A stretch of DNA of 64,000 bases from Candidatus Koribacter versatilis Ellin345. Its GTDB lineage: Bacteria > Acidobacteriota > Terriglobia > Terriglobales > Acidobacteriaceae. Positions 49,422 to 57,796 of the stretch are shown here, in pieces. The stretch is from contig NC_008009.1 of assembly GCF_000014005.1 (NCBI RefSeq), positions 5,386,501-5,450,500 of the forward strand, given 5' to 3'. Under the pieces are notes generated by a model. It ran no database searches and was not told the DNA's origin. It saw only the letters and a list, made by a program, of their open reading frames with translations. Position 1 is the stretch's first letter, and each line of letters starts with the position of its first letter. A program made the position numbers and the translations under genes.

Positions 49422-49804
49422 TTAGCTGCCTCCAATGCGGCTGGTCGTTCTGCGATACGACGGATCCAGAACATCTGACGCACGACTCCGCCAAACAGCA
49501 TGATCGCCAATGGTACGTGAAGGACCAGGATGTGCAACTCGCCGGCGCCAAAGGTGAAGATCTCGCCGACGAGGAAGCCCGCGTTGGCGAATGTGAAACT
49601 TCGCGGTGCGATTCCCTTTTTCCCTAGCAGAATCGCGACCGTGAGTTGGACGACGCCTAACAGAACCAGCAGCTTCGCTGTCAGTCCGTGGAGAAACAGC
49701 GAGCGCGCATCGCCGTCGATCAGACGGCCAGCGAAGGCGGCCTGCGCCAACATTAATAAAAGATTCGTGACCAAAACGCCGCGATAGGACTCTATGAGTT
49801 TCAT
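49418..49804 (-). CDS. Small membrane protein of unknown function
   Basis: 128 residues with about four hydrophobic segments: IESYRGVLVTNLLLMLAQAA, the stretch around 42-60, 70-90 and 93-110. There is a single histidine pair in the last helices (ELHILVLHVPLAIMLFGG), a feature of some haem- or quinone-binding membrane proteins, but that is speculative. GGAGAC precedes the ATG. First gene of a two-gene leftward unit with 48930-49421. Divergent from the YceI gene. Confidence 0.6.
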   Translation of the reverse strand: MKLIESYRGVLVTNLLLMLAQAAFAGRLIDGDARSLFLHGLTAKLLVLLGVVQLTVAILLGKKGIAPRSFTFANAGFLVGEIFTFGAGELHILVLHVPLAIMLFGGVVRQMFWIRRIAERPAALEAAK

Positions 49805-49965
49805 GGTGCGGGTCTCCTTGGAACAGGAGACGAACGCAATCTAGAAAATGTGACATGGAATGCGGGAAATTGAGGACTTGCGGGATGAACTGGCGAAGCC
49901 GTGGGTTGAAGCTAGGGGGTTAAATCCATCAAAAGCTGCGGCTTACTGTTAATCCATCTTTCCTC

Positions 49966-49994
49966 TTGACAATATCTGTTTTAACGACTATTGT
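49966..49994 (+). promoter_or_regulatory. Strong sigma-70-type promoter of the YceI gene with overlapping palindrome
   Basis: TTGACA (49966-49971), 17-nt spacer, TATTGT (49989-49994). ACTA-TTGT-TAGT (49987-49998) is an inverted repeat on the -10 box and could be a repressor site. The Shine-Dalgarno AAAGGA follows near 50026. Confidence 0.6.
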
Positions 49995-50039
49995 TAGTAC
50001 GTGCTTGAGGGCAAGGCCCTCGCGAAAGGATTCAACACC

Positions 50040-50600
50040 ATGACAACCGCTGCTGAAACGAAATCCGCTGTAACCACCTGGAACATTGACCCCCAGCATG
50101 CACTGGCTGAGTTCAAAGTGAAGCACATGATGATCGCGAATGTGCGCGGGCAGTTTTCCGGCGTGACTGGTTCGCTGACGCTCGACGAGACGGACATCAC
50201 GAAGTCGAAGATCGAAGCGACGATTGACGCGACCACGATTGATACCCGCGAGCCCCAGCGCGACGCGCATTTGAAGAGCGCTGACTTCCTCGACGTGGAG
50301 AAGTTCCCCACCCTGTCGTTTAAGTCGACCAAAGTAACGGCGGCTGGTGATGACGAGTTGGAGGTGGAAGGCGACCTGACAATCCACGGCGTGACGAAGA
50401 ACGTGACCTTCAAGGTTGAAGGCCCGACTGCCGCGCACAAAGACCCGTGGGGGAACACTCGCCGCGGGATCGTGGCGACGACCAAGATCAGCCGTAAGGA
50501 TTACGGCCTGCACTGGAATCAGGCGCTCGAGACCGGAGGAATCCTGGTAGGCGAGCAAGTGACGATCACGCTGGAAGTGGAGTTCATCAAGGCTGCGTAA
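50040..50600 (+). CDS. YceI-family lipid-binding protein
   Basis: 186 residues. Lipocalin-like YceI barrel: TWNIDPQHALAEFKVKHMMI, FSGVTGSLTLDETD, REPQRDAHLKSADFLDVEKF, TIHGVTKNVTFKVE and DYGLHWNQALETGGILVGE are the usual set. YceI proteins bind isoprenoid chains. No signal peptide is visible with the ATG at 50040 (AAAGGA nine bases upstream), so this one looks cytoplasmic. Promoter at 49966-49994; the pirin gene follows after 38 nt. YceI and pirin are often paired in redox- or quinone-responsive loci. Confidence 0.92.
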   Translation: MTTAAETKSAVTTWNIDPQHALAEFKVKHMMIANVRGQFSGVTGSLTLDETDITKSKIEATIDATTIDTREPQRDAHLKSADFLDVEKFPTLSFKSTKVTAAGDDELEVEGDLTIHGVTKNVTFKVEGPTAAHKDPWGNTRRGIVATTKISRKDYGLHWNQALETGGILVGEQVTITLEVEFIKAA

Positions 50601-50638
50601 GGCAGCTTCGGCAGTGAAATTTCGAAAGTGAGGCAGCT

Positions 50639-51544
50639 ATGTCGCTGCGACCGGTAAAACAGATACTACAGACCAAACCGACACTCGAGGGCGCGGGAGT
50701 GAAGCTCCAGCGCGCCTTCGGCTTCGGCAAGACAAAGGACTTCGACCCGTTCCTGCTGCTCGACGATTTTCGCAATGAGCATCCGGAAGACTATCTCGCG
50801 GGATTTCCGTGGCATCCGCACCGCGGGATCGAGACGATTACCTACGTGCTCGCAGGCAGCGTGGAACACGGGGACAGCCTGGGCAACAAGGGCAAGATGG
50901 GCGCAGGTGATGTGCAATGGATGACCGCAGGCAGCGGCATCCTGCATCAGGAGATGCCCAAGGGCGACAACGACGGCCGGATGCACGGCTTCCAATTGTG
51001 GGCGAACCTGCCTGCATCGTTGAAGATGACGGACCCCCGCTACCAGGACATTCCGTCGAGCGCGATTCCCGAAGTCACGGACGACGACGGCACCAAGGCG
51101 CGCATTATCTGCGGCGAGTTCTGGGGCCAGCGCGGACCGGTGGAAGGCGTGGCCGCCGATCCGGCGTACGTGGACATCTCGGTATCGCCGAATCAGAAGA
51201 AGCGCATCAAGGTGGACGTCACGCGCAATGCATTTGCGTATGTCTTCGCGGGAGCAGGAACCTTCCGCGATGCGTCGGAGCCGCAGGCCGTGCTGACCGA
51301 ACACACCGCGCGTCCGGAAGACGCGCCGACCTACGACGCGACCAACCACTCGTTAGTGCTGTTCGATCGCGGCGATGAGTTGGTGGTGCAGGCGGGGCCG
51401 GAAGGGATTCGCTTCCTGCTCGTCTCGGGCAAACCGCTCGAAGAACCCGTCGCGTGGTATGGGCCGATCGTGATGAACACGCAAGCCGAGCTGCGAACGG
51501 CGATGGATGAGTTGCAGACCGGGAAGTTCATTAAACATCGGTAG
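50639..51544 (+). CDS. Pirin-family protein
   Basis: 301 residues, bicupin fold. The N-terminal metal site is PWHPHRGIETITYV with later GDVQWMTAGSGILHQE (the conserved His/His/His/Glu ligands); then a second cupin domain. Some pirins are quercetinases, others are redox-sensing; which applies here is unknown. It lies 38 nt after the YceI gene and is terminated by the hairpin at 51560-51591, so the pair forms one transcript. GAGGCAGCT precedes the ATG. Confidence 0.93.
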   Translation: MSLRPVKQILQTKPTLEGAGVKLQRAFGFGKTKDFDPFLLLDDFRNEHPEDYLAGFPWHPHRGIETITYVLAGSVEHGDSLGNKGKMGAGDVQWMTAGSGILHQEMPKGDNDGRMHGFQLWANLPASLKMTDPRYQDIPSSAIPEVTDDDGTKARIICGEFWGQRGPVEGVAADPAYVDISVSPNQKKRIKVDVTRNAFAYVFAGAGTFRDASEPQAVLTEHTARPEDAPTYDATNHSLVLFDRGDELVVQAGPEGIRFLLVSGKPLEEPVAWYGPIVMNTQAELRTAMDELQTGKFIKHR

Positions 51545-51559
51545 GCGTGAAGCAAAAGA

Positions 51560-51591
51560 AAACTCCGCTCGGAATGAGCGGAGTTTTTGTT
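51560..51591. terminator. Bidirectional intrinsic terminator
   Basis: AAACTCCGCTC and GAGCGGAGTTT around loop GGAAT, followed by TTGTTTTT on the plus strand and, on the minus strand, by CTTTTG. It serves pirin and the convergent gene at 51603. Confidence 0.85.
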
Positions 51592-51602
51592 TTTGCGCGA
51601 AT

Positions 51603-52391
51603 CTATCGCCGCGACAGGTGAATGCTGCCGTCGCCGGTGTGAACGCGGAACAGCGGGCCGCCACCATTCATGGTGCCACGCAGGCGGCTGCGGCTCAGGC
51701 TGCCCTGGATCGTGACCGGAATGTCGGAATCGATGCGGCCATCTCCGGTATCCACGTCGAGGTCGGCCTTAAGCTCCGACGGAATTCTTGCGTGCACACT
51801 GCCATCGTGGGTATGGATCTCCCACGAGTTTGTGAGCTTTGATCCGCTGTCAATGTCGAGGTCAATATGGCCATCGCCGGTGGAGAGATCGAGCTGATCA
51901 AACCGCCCATCGGCCTTGATGTGTCCGTCCCCGGTATGCGCCCACAGGGCGCCGTCAAAGCGCGAAACCTCGACTGAGCCGTCGCCGCTCTGCAAACGCG
52001 ATTCCGCTTTGATGCCGTTCACGCGGATGTGGCCGTCGGAGGTATTCACGCGCAGCAGAGTGTTCTCCGGCAGCGTGACGTTCACCTTCAGCATGTAGGC
52101 GCCGATCATAAAGTGGTGCGGCGCGACGTGCACTTCGAGCATGACGCGGTCGCCTTCCTGGCGCTGGGTGATGCGCACGTCGTCGTCGTTGATGCGATAG
52201 CCCTTGGTCTCGACGTAGGCATCCATGGTTTTGCCGGGCATCGCGGTGATGTCGATGCCGGCGTCATTGCTATGGAACTCGAACTCGGGCTTGTCGCCAA
52301 TGTTCCAGGTGTGGCGCCAGTCGTCGGCGCGCAAGGTCGAGACGCTGGTGACAATCAGCGCGATAAGGAAGAGTACAGATCTGCGGTTCAT
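51603..52391 (-). CDS. Secreted DUF4097-family beta-helix protein
   Basis: 262 residues with a signal peptide (about 1-20, RRSVLFLIALIVTSVSTLRA). The mature part is a run of short beta steps with the recurring TGDGHI or SGDGSV: about seven repeats of the GDG-x-I/V pattern between residues 115 and 262, which fits the DUF4097/DUF2807 right-handed helix seen in putative adhesins. There are no catalytic residues. The ATG at 52391 is used; three codons upstream (52400) is another. It converges with pirin on a shared terminator. Confidence 0.75.
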   Translation of the reverse strand: MNRRSVLFLIALIVTSVSTLRADDWRHTWNIGDKPEFEFHSNDAGIDITAMPGKTMDAYVETKGYRINDDDVRITQRQEGDRVMLEVHVAPHHFMIGAYMLKVNVTLPENTLLRVNTSDGHIRVNGIKAESRLQSGDGSVEVSRFDGALWAHTGDGHIKADGRFDQLDLSTGDGHIDLDIDSGSKLTNSWEIHTHDGSVHARIPSELKADLDVDTGDGRIDSDIPVTIQGSLSRSRLRGTMNGGGPLFRVHTGDGSIHLSRR

Positions 52392-52562
52392 GGTGTCCAT
52401 CCCAGGGGACGAATGTCTCCACAGGATGGTACGGTACGTGCCCCAGAAAAGTTCACGAAAAGGAAACGGCGAACGCGCGTCCTGGAGGGGAACTAGGCGC
52501 GTCCGCCGTTTGCATCACCACCCACCGTTTAAAAGACGGACATCTCGCGGCGGGGTTAGCGA

Positions 52563-53744
52563 TCAGTCCTTGGTGTACTGATTTTTTTGTTTGTCGGCGT
52601 GGCGCTCCAGCGCCAACTCAATCAAGCGCGTAATCAGGTCCGTATATTTCAGGCCCGAGGCTTCCCACAACTTGGGATACATGCTGATCGAAGTGAACCC
52701 CGGCATCGTATTGATCTCGTTGACATAAAGTTTGTTGCTCTTGGGATCGATGAGGAAATCCACTCGTCCCAGGCCGCTGCCATCCACCGCCTGAAAGGCG
52801 CGGATTGCGAGTTCCTGCACCTGTTTCTGTGTGGATTTGGGAAGCTTCGCAGGGATTTCGAGCGCCGAGCCTTCATCCAGATACTTGGCGGCATAATCGT
52901 AAAATTCTTTGATCGGCACGATTTCGCCAGGGACGGATGCCTTCGGCTCGTCGTTGCCGAGGACGGAACACTCGATCTCACGCGCTTTCTTTTTCTTGCC
53001 GCCTACGCCTTGTTCGATGACGAGCTTGCGGTCGAATTTCGCGGCCTCATCGAGCGCCGGCCCTAACTCTTTCGAGTCATGCGCCTTGGAAATGCCGACC
53101 GACGAGCCGAGGTTTGCCGGCTTTACGAACACCGGATACTTCAGTTTCGACTCGACCAGCTTCTTCACTTTCTTTGGCTCGCGTTGCCACTGGCTGCGCA
53201 GCACGGTCATGTGCTTCACGATCGGAAGGCCAGCGTTCTTGAAGAGCGCCTTCATGATGTCTTTGTCCATGCCGGCCGCCGAGCCAAGTACGCCTGCGCC
53301 GACGTAGGGTATGTTCGCCAGTTCGAAGAGTCCCTGGATGGTGCCGTCTTCGCCGAAGGTGCCGTGGAGCACGGGGAAGATGACGTCAACATCGATAGAC
53401 GAAGCGGAATGGCCTGCCGCATCGGTCTCAAACGGAACGATCGCCGAGCGGTCTGACTGCGGAACCGGAGGGACCAGCACAGCTTCGCCCTTCGCGAGCA
53501 CCGCGGCACCGGGCGTCGCCTCGGGATCACCCGCGCGCAGTTGCTGCTCGGCTTTCTTGCCATTCAGCAACGACTCAGCATGCGAGGCCGTGAGCCACTT
53601 ACCTTCTTTGGTGATGCCGATCGGAACGACCTCGAACTTCTTCTTATCGACTGCGTTGATCACCGACGCCGCCGACAGCAGCGAGACGTCGTGCTCGCCG
53701 CTGCGTCCACCAAACAACACGCCCACCCGGATCTTCTTTGCCAA
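52563..53744 (-). CDS. ddl: D-alanine--D-alanine ligase
   Basis: 393 residues, ATP-grasp ligase that joins two D-alanines for peptidoglycan. [19 protein letters not shown] at the N-terminus, [36 protein letters not shown], and the metal-binding/catalytic ending [20 protein letters not shown]. The start is taken as TTG 53744, which has GAGGAG seven bases upstream; the ATG at 53771 is an alternative. Divergent, with 46 nt between starts, from an amino-acid racemase gene, an arrangement that fits D-amino-acid supply to the wall. Confidence 0.93.
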   Translation of the reverse strand: MAKKIRVGVLFGGRSGEHDVSLLSAASVINAVDKKKFEVVPIGITKEGKWLTASHAESLLNGKKAEQQLRAGDPEATPGAAVLAKGEAVLVPPVPQSDRSAIVPFETDAAGHSASSIDVDVIFPVLHGTFGEDGTIQGLFELANIPYVGAGVLGSAAGMDKDIMKALFKNAGLPIVKHMTVLRSQWQREPKKVKKLVESKLKYPVFVKPANLGSSVGISKAHDSKELGPALDEAAKFDRKLVIEQGVGGKKKKAREIECSVLGNDEPKASVPGEIVPIKEFYDYAAKYLDEGSALEIPAKLPKSTQKQVQELAIRAFQAVDGSGLGRVDFLIDPKSNKLYVNEINTMPGFTSISMYPKLWEASGLKYTDLITRLIELALERHADKQKNQYTKD

Positions 53745-53790
53745 GCAATGCTCCTCAAAATGAAAAGACATTATCGCCGATAATGTTCGC

Positions 53791-54483
53791 ATGAAAGTTA
53801 TCGGTCTGATTGGCGGCATGAGTTGGGAGAGCACCGCGCATTACTACGAGCTGCTGAACCAGGGAGCGAAGCAGCGCCTCGGCGGGAGACACTCCGCAAA
53901 AGTGCTGCTCTACTCCATTGACTTCGACGAGTTGGCGACGTTCCAGCACGCCAACCGCTGGGACGAAGCTAACGCGCTGGTTGTCGATGCCGCGAAACGC
54001 CTGGAGCGCGGTGGCGCCGATTGCGTGCTGATCTGTGCGAATACGATGCATACCGCGGCGCCGGAAGTGGAGGCGGCGGTGAAGATCCCGCTGCTCCACC
54101 TCTGCGATGTGACTGCCGAAGCCATCCTCCGCACGGTCAAGAAGGAGGTCGGCCTGCTGGGAACGGCATTCACCATGGAGATGCCGTTCTACAAAGATCG
54201 ACTGACGCAGAAGTTCGGGCTAGAAGTGCTTGTGCCCAACGATGTAGATCGGGCCGAAACCCACCGCATCATCTTCGACGAGCTCGTACATGGCCGCGTA
54301 TTGCCGGAGTCGAAGCAGAAATATCGGGAGATCATTGGGCGGTTGATCGCAGACGGTTCTGAGGCCATCATCCTCGGCTGCACGGAGCTGATGATGATCA
54401 TCGGCCCGGAAGACTCAGCGGTGCCTCTGTTCGATACCACCACCCTGCATTGCGAAGCTGCCTTGGATTTCGCCCTTAAATAA
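53791..54483 (+). CDS. Aspartate/glutamate-racemase-family amino-acid racemase (YgeA-like)
   Basis: 230 residues. Opens VIGLIGGMSWESTAHYYELL, the YgeA-type signature; the two catalytic cysteines are in LICANTMH (about residue 82) and ILGCTELMM (about residue 194). These enzymes racemise amino acids without PLP; YgeA itself has broad specificity. The gene faces ddl, so a role in making D-amino acids for the wall is reasonable but not shown. Its stop TAA overlaps the first operator half of the next unit. Confidence 0.88.
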   Translation: MKVIGLIGGMSWESTAHYYELLNQGAKQRLGGRHSAKVLLYSIDFDELATFQHANRWDEANALVVDAAKRLERGGADCVLICANTMHTAAPEVEAAVKIPLLHLCDVTAEAILRTVKKEVGLLGTAFTMEMPFYKDRLTQKFGLEVLVPNDVDRAETHRIIFDELVHGRVLPESKQKYREIIGRLIADGSEAIILGCTELMMIIGPEDSAVPLFDTTTLHCEAALDFALK

Positions 54484-54548
54484 TACTGAAGTTTTCACTT
54501 GACTATTGTTCCACCCCTTGCAATACTGAAGTCGTTGCTTCACTATTG
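54482..54548 (+). promoter_or_regulatory. Two tandem operator-like inverted repeats and promoter (ArsR type)
   Basis: AATACTGAAG-N6-CTTGACTATTG (from 54482) and AATACTGAAG-N6-CTTCACTATTG (54522-54548), 40 bp apart (about four helical turns), each a near-perfect inverted repeat (AATACTGAAG against CTTCAGTATT). TTGACT at 54499 and AATACT at 54522, 17 nt apart, could be the promoter lying across them. Confidence 0.6.
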
Positions 54549-54562
54549 TAAGGAGTTTCGAT

Positions 54563-55030
54563 ATGCCAGAACCGAACGTTGTTCACAACACCTTTACCGT
54601 TGAGCGTCTCCTTCCCCAGACTCCGGAGCGCGTGTTTGCCGCTTTTGCCGATCCGGCCAAGAAACGCAAGTGGTTCGCCGAGGGGCATAGCCATGAGGTG
54701 CTGCAATTCGAAGGCGACTTCCGCGTCGGCGGCACAGAGCTCACCCGCTATCGCATGAGCGACAAGACGCCCTTCCCCGGCGTGGAACTGGCGACCGAGG
54801 GCACCTATCTCGACATCGTGCCCAACCAGCGCATCGTGCAGGCGAGCTTCATGTCGATCGGCGGCCGCACCATCTCAACTTCGATGGCGACGATCGAGTT
54901 CGTCCGCAACGACATCGGCACCGAGCTGGTACTAACGCACCAAGCGGCATTCTTCGAAGGCTCCGACGGCCCGAAGATGCGTGAAGACGGATGGCGCAAA
55001 CTGTTCGATAAACTCGCGTCCACGATGTGA
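54563..55030 (+). CDS. SRPBCC/AHSA1-family protein
   Basis: 155 residues. START-like Bet v1 fold of the AHSA1 (activator of Hsp90 ATPase-like) group: FTVERLLPQTPERVFAAFAD, KRKWFAEGHSHE, FEGDFRVGGTELTRY and the closing LTHQAAFFEGSDGPKMREDG with WRKLFDKLAS, typical of polyketide-cyclase/AHSA1 proteins that partner ArsR regulators. Ligand unknown. It shares the double operator at 54482-54548 and its TGA stop overlaps the regulator's ATG by 1 nt. AAGGAG precedes the start. Confidence 0.88.
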   Translation: MPEPNVVHNTFTVERLLPQTPERVFAAFADPAKKRKWFAEGHSHEVLQFEGDFRVGGTELTRYRMSDKTPFPGVELATEGTYLDIVPNQRIVQASFMSIGGRTISTSMATIEFVRNDIGTELVLTHQAAFFEGSDGPKMREDGWRKLFDKLASTM

Positions 55031-55359
55031 TGGCAAAAGCGAAGCCGAATATCGAAGGCATCTTCCACGCGCTGGGCGATCCCATGCGGCGCGCTCTGCT
55101 CGACCGCCTCAGCCGTGGACCGATGTCGGTGTCGCACCTCGCCGAACCCTTCGACGTGACGCTGACGGCGATCCTGCAACATCTCGAGATTCTCGAAGAG
55201 AACGGGCTGGTGTACACCGAAAAACAAGGCCGGGTGCGCACCTGCCGCATCGAACCCGCTGGCTTCGATGTGCTCGAGCAGTGGATTCGCGATCACCGCA
55301 CGCAGTGGGAACGCGGGTTAGATCGGCTGGCAAAAATGCTGGAAGAAGACGAACTCTAG
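55030..55359 (+). CDS. ArsR-family transcriptional regulator
   Basis: 109 residues. Winged helix: IFHALGDPMRRALLDRLSRG, MSVSHLAEPFDVTLTAILQH, LEILEENGLVYTEKQGRVRT. No metal-binding cysteine pair is present in the usual alpha3 or alpha5 positions, so it belongs to the metal-free ArsR group that pairs with SRPBCC proteins. It is encoded after its partner, the reverse of the more common order, with a 1-nt overlap. The two repeats at 54482-54548 are its likely operators. Its 3' end overlaps the convergent arginase gene by 4 nt. Confidence 0.9.
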   Translation: MAKAKPNIEGIFHALGDPMRRALLDRLSRGPMSVSHLAEPFDVTLTAILQHLEILEENGLVYTEKQGRVRTCRIEPAGFDVLEQWIRDHRTQWERGLDRLAKMLEEDEL

Positions 55360-56303
55360 AGAATCTTTTTCCCAAACGCCGACAGCGCGAGCTCTACCGC
55401 CAACTCCGCTGTCTGATTGCGTTCGTCGAGCACCGGGTTCACTTCCACGATCTCGAAGCTCGTCATGCGGCCGTGGTCGGCGATGATCTCCATCGCCAAA
55501 TGTGCTTCACGATAAGTTGCTCCGCCCCACACCGGCGTGCCCACGCCCGGCGCGTCCTCGGGATCCACCCAGTCCATATCGAGCGAGACGTGATACCCCA
55601 CGGTGTTGCGCCCGGCGAGGCGCAGCGCCTCTTCCATTACCGCGCGCATGCCGCGTTCATCAATATCGCGCATAGTGAAGACGTGGATGCCGGCTTTGCG
55701 GATGTTCTCTTTTTCCGTCTGATCGATGTCGCGCACGCCGACGAGCACGCAGTTGTCGGCCTGCACCTTCGGCAGGAAGTCGTAGATATTGAGCTCGGGA
55801 ACCGAGAGCCCCATGAGCGCGGCCAGCGGCATGCCATGCACGTTGCCGCTCGGCGAACTCTCCGGCGTGTTGATGTCGGAGTGCGCATCAATCCACAGAA
55901 GCCCGATCTTCTGGTTCTGGCGACGGTAATATTCCGCCACGCCCGCCACGGTTCCGGCGGCCATGGAGTGATCGCCACCGAGCGCGAGCGGCACGCGCCC
56001 TTCTTCGAGCGCCTTCAGCACCAGGTCCGCGTGCTTCTGGCAGGTCTGCGCAATTTCGCTGAGATATTTTGCCGAATGGGGGCCGGGGTCTTTGGTCTCC
56101 GCCAGTGGAACCGAGACATTGCCGCCATCCTCCACCACGTGCCCTAGAGCTTCAAGTTTGGCTTCGAGCCCGGCAACGCGGACCGCCGACGGCCCCATGT
56201 CCACGCCGCGGCGCGATTGGCCGAGATCAAGAGGAACGCCCAGTACGCGAATTTTCTTGCTGGTAATGCTTGGATTAAAAACAGTTTTTGGAGAAGTTGC
56301 CAT
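55356..56303 (-). CDS. rocF: Arginase
   Basis: 315-residue manganese ureohydrolase converting arginine to ornithine and urea. Mn ligands: GGDHS (109-113), the DAHSDINTP segment from Asp139, and Asp242/Asp244 in SLDMDWVDPEDAPG; all canonical positions are kept. Length matches bacterial arginase rather than agmatinase. The ATG is at 56303. No arginine catabolic genes (rocD, transporter) are adjacent, and the upstream gene on this strand is asnS, 85 nt away with a hairpin between. Confidence 0.93.
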   Translation of the reverse strand: MATSPKTVFNPSITSKKIRVLGVPLDLGQSRRGVDMGPSAVRVAGLEAKLEALGHVVEDGGNVSVPLAETKDPGPHSAKYLSEIAQTCQKHADLVLKALEEGRVPLALGGDHSMAAGTVAGVAEYYRRQNQKIGLLWIDAHSDINTPESSPSGNVHGMPLAALMGLSVPELNIYDFLPKVQADNCVLVGVRDIDQTEKENIRKAGIHVFTMRDIDERGMRAVMEEALRLAGRNTVGYHVSLDMDWVDPEDAPGVGTPVWGGATYREAHLAMEIIADHGRMTSFEIVEVNPVLDERNQTAELAVELALSAFGKKIL

Positions 56304-56339
56304 AAGAGTTCTGATTTCTGCCCGCCGAGCGCGAGCGAA

Positions 56340-56362
56340 CGGGCACTCCCCACGAGTGCCCG
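56340..56362. repeat. Hairpin between asnS and arginase
   Basis: CGGGCACTC (56340-56348) and GAGTGCCCG (56354-56362) around CCCAC. There is no T-tract on the minus strand, so it is a stable hairpin or repeat rather than a proven terminator. Confidence 0.55.
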
Positions 56363-56388
56363 ACGGTTAAGAGCTTTGAAACTGTACT

Positions 56389-57717
56389 CTACGGATAGAT
56401 ACGGTGCAACGTGCGCGCGAACGGAATCGTCTCGCGCACGTGGTCGAGCCCGCAGATCCACGCGACCGCGCGCTCAATGCCCATGCCGAAGCCGGAGTGC
56501 GGCACGCCCCCGAACTTACGCAGGTCGAGATACCACTTGAACGACTCTTCCGGCAATTGATGTTCGTGAATGCGCGCCAGCAGCTTCTCGTACGAACCCA
56601 TACGCTGGGAGCCGCCGATCACTTCGCCGTACCCCTCGGGCGCAAGCACGTCCACGCAGAGCGCGACCTTCGAGTTGTTCGGGTCGGGCTCCATGTAGAA
56701 CGCCTTCACCTCGACTGGATAGCGGTGGATCATCACAGGGCGATCAAACTTCGACGAAATATATGTCTCGTCTGGCGATCCAAGATCGCCGCCCCATTCG
56801 AAGCGACTTTCGAGTTCACCCTTGGCGTGGCCTTCCTGGAGCATCTGCACGGCTTCGTCGTAACTGATGCGCGGGAAAGGCGTGTCAATATTCTCGAGCT
56901 TCGAGAGATCGCGCTCGATGGTCTTGAGGTCGTCGCGACGGCGCTCCAACACGCTCTTTACGATGTGCGTAATGAAATCTTCGGCGAGCTTCATGATGTC
57001 GTCGAGCTCGGCGAATGCGACCTCGGGCTCCACCATCCAGAACTCGGTAAGGTGGCGGCGTGTTTTCGACTTCTCCGCGCGGAACGTTGGCCCAAAGCTA
57101 TACACCTTGCCCAACGCCATCGCGGTGGCTTCGATGTAGAGCTGTCCAGACTGCGTGAGGAACGCGGGATCGCCGAAGTAGTCCACCGGGAAGAGCGTGG
57201 ACGTGCCTTCGCACGCGGCCGGCGTCAGGATCGGCGGCTCGGTGAGGGTGAAGCCCTGTTTATCGAAAAATTCATGGGCAGAGCGAACGATCTCGCCACG
57301 GATACGCAGGATCGCGGCCTGTCGCTGACTGCGCACCCAGAGGTGCCGGTGCTCCATAAGGAACTCGATGCCGTGCTCTTTCGGCGTGATCGGATACGGT
57401 TCGTTCTCCGGCACACGCTGCACAACTTCGAGTGCGGTGACGTCCATTTCGTAGCCGCCCGGCGCGCGCTGCTCGGCGCGCACGTTTCCGGTAACGATCA
57501 CGCTCGACTCCTGCGTGAGGTTCTTCACCAGGTCGAACAGCTCGGGCGAGACGTTCTTCTTGAAGAGCACGCCTTGGAGAAGTCCGGTGCCGTCGCGGAA
57601 GATGGGGAAAAGCAGTTTCCCGCTCTCGCGGAGGTTGTAGAGCCAGCCCTTGATGGTGACGGATTGGCCGTCGTGTTTGCCGATTTCGTGAATAGTGCTT
57701 ACAGGTGCTTGTTCCAT
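56389..57717 (-). CDS. asnS: Asparagine--tRNA ligase AsnS
   Basis: 442-residue class II synthetase. OB-fold anticodon-binding domain at about 10-110 ([20 protein letters not shown]), then the catalytic core with motif 2 [21 protein letters not shown] and motif 3 near the end ([20 protein letters not shown]). [10 protein letters not shown] and the missing Asp-specific insert separate it from AspRS; the presence of AsnS means direct charging of tRNA-Asn is possible. The leader carries a two-hairpin repeat; I see no T-box. Confidence 0.96.
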   Translation of the reverse strand: MEQAPVSTIHEIGKHDGQSVTIKGWLYNLRESGKLLFPIFRDGTGLLQGVLFKKNVSPELFDLVKNLTQESSVIVTGNVRAEQRAPGGYEMDVTALEVVQRVPENEPYPITPKEHGIEFLMEHRHLWVRSQRQAAILRIRGEIVRSAHEFFDKQGFTLTEPPILTPAACEGTSTLFPVDYFGDPAFLTQSGQLYIEATAMALGKVYSFGPTFRAEKSKTRRHLTEFWMVEPEVAFAELDDIMKLAEDFITHIVKSVLERRRDDLKTIERDLSKLENIDTPFPRISYDEAVQMLQEGHAKGELESRFEWGGDLGSPDETYISSKFDRPVMIHRYPVEVKAFYMEPDPNNSKVALCVDVLAPEGYGEVIGGSQRMGSYEKLLARIHEHQLPEESFKWYLDLRKFGGVPHSGFGMGIERAVAWICGLDHVRETIPFARTLHRIYP

Positions 57718-57729
57718 AAATGTCTACAG

Positions 57730-57792
57730 GGGCTAAAGCCCTCTCGTTTCTTATGCCTTTATCGGCACGACTAAAGTCGTGCCCTGATACAA
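57730..57792 (-). repeat. Two-hairpin element, TTGTATCAG family
   Basis: Reverse orientation: hairpin A GGGCTAAAGCCC (57730-57741), 22-nt linker, hairpin B GGCACGAC-TAAA-GTCGTGCC (57764-57783), then CTGATACAA (57784-57792). Same ACGAC/GTCGT stem as the 36242 copy, loop TAAA. Confidence 0.8.
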
Positions 57793-57796
57793 ATCT

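Noticed and set aside
57718-57796. T-box leader for asnS
   Set aside because: No specifier loop or T-box sequence is seen; the region is a two-hairpin repeat.
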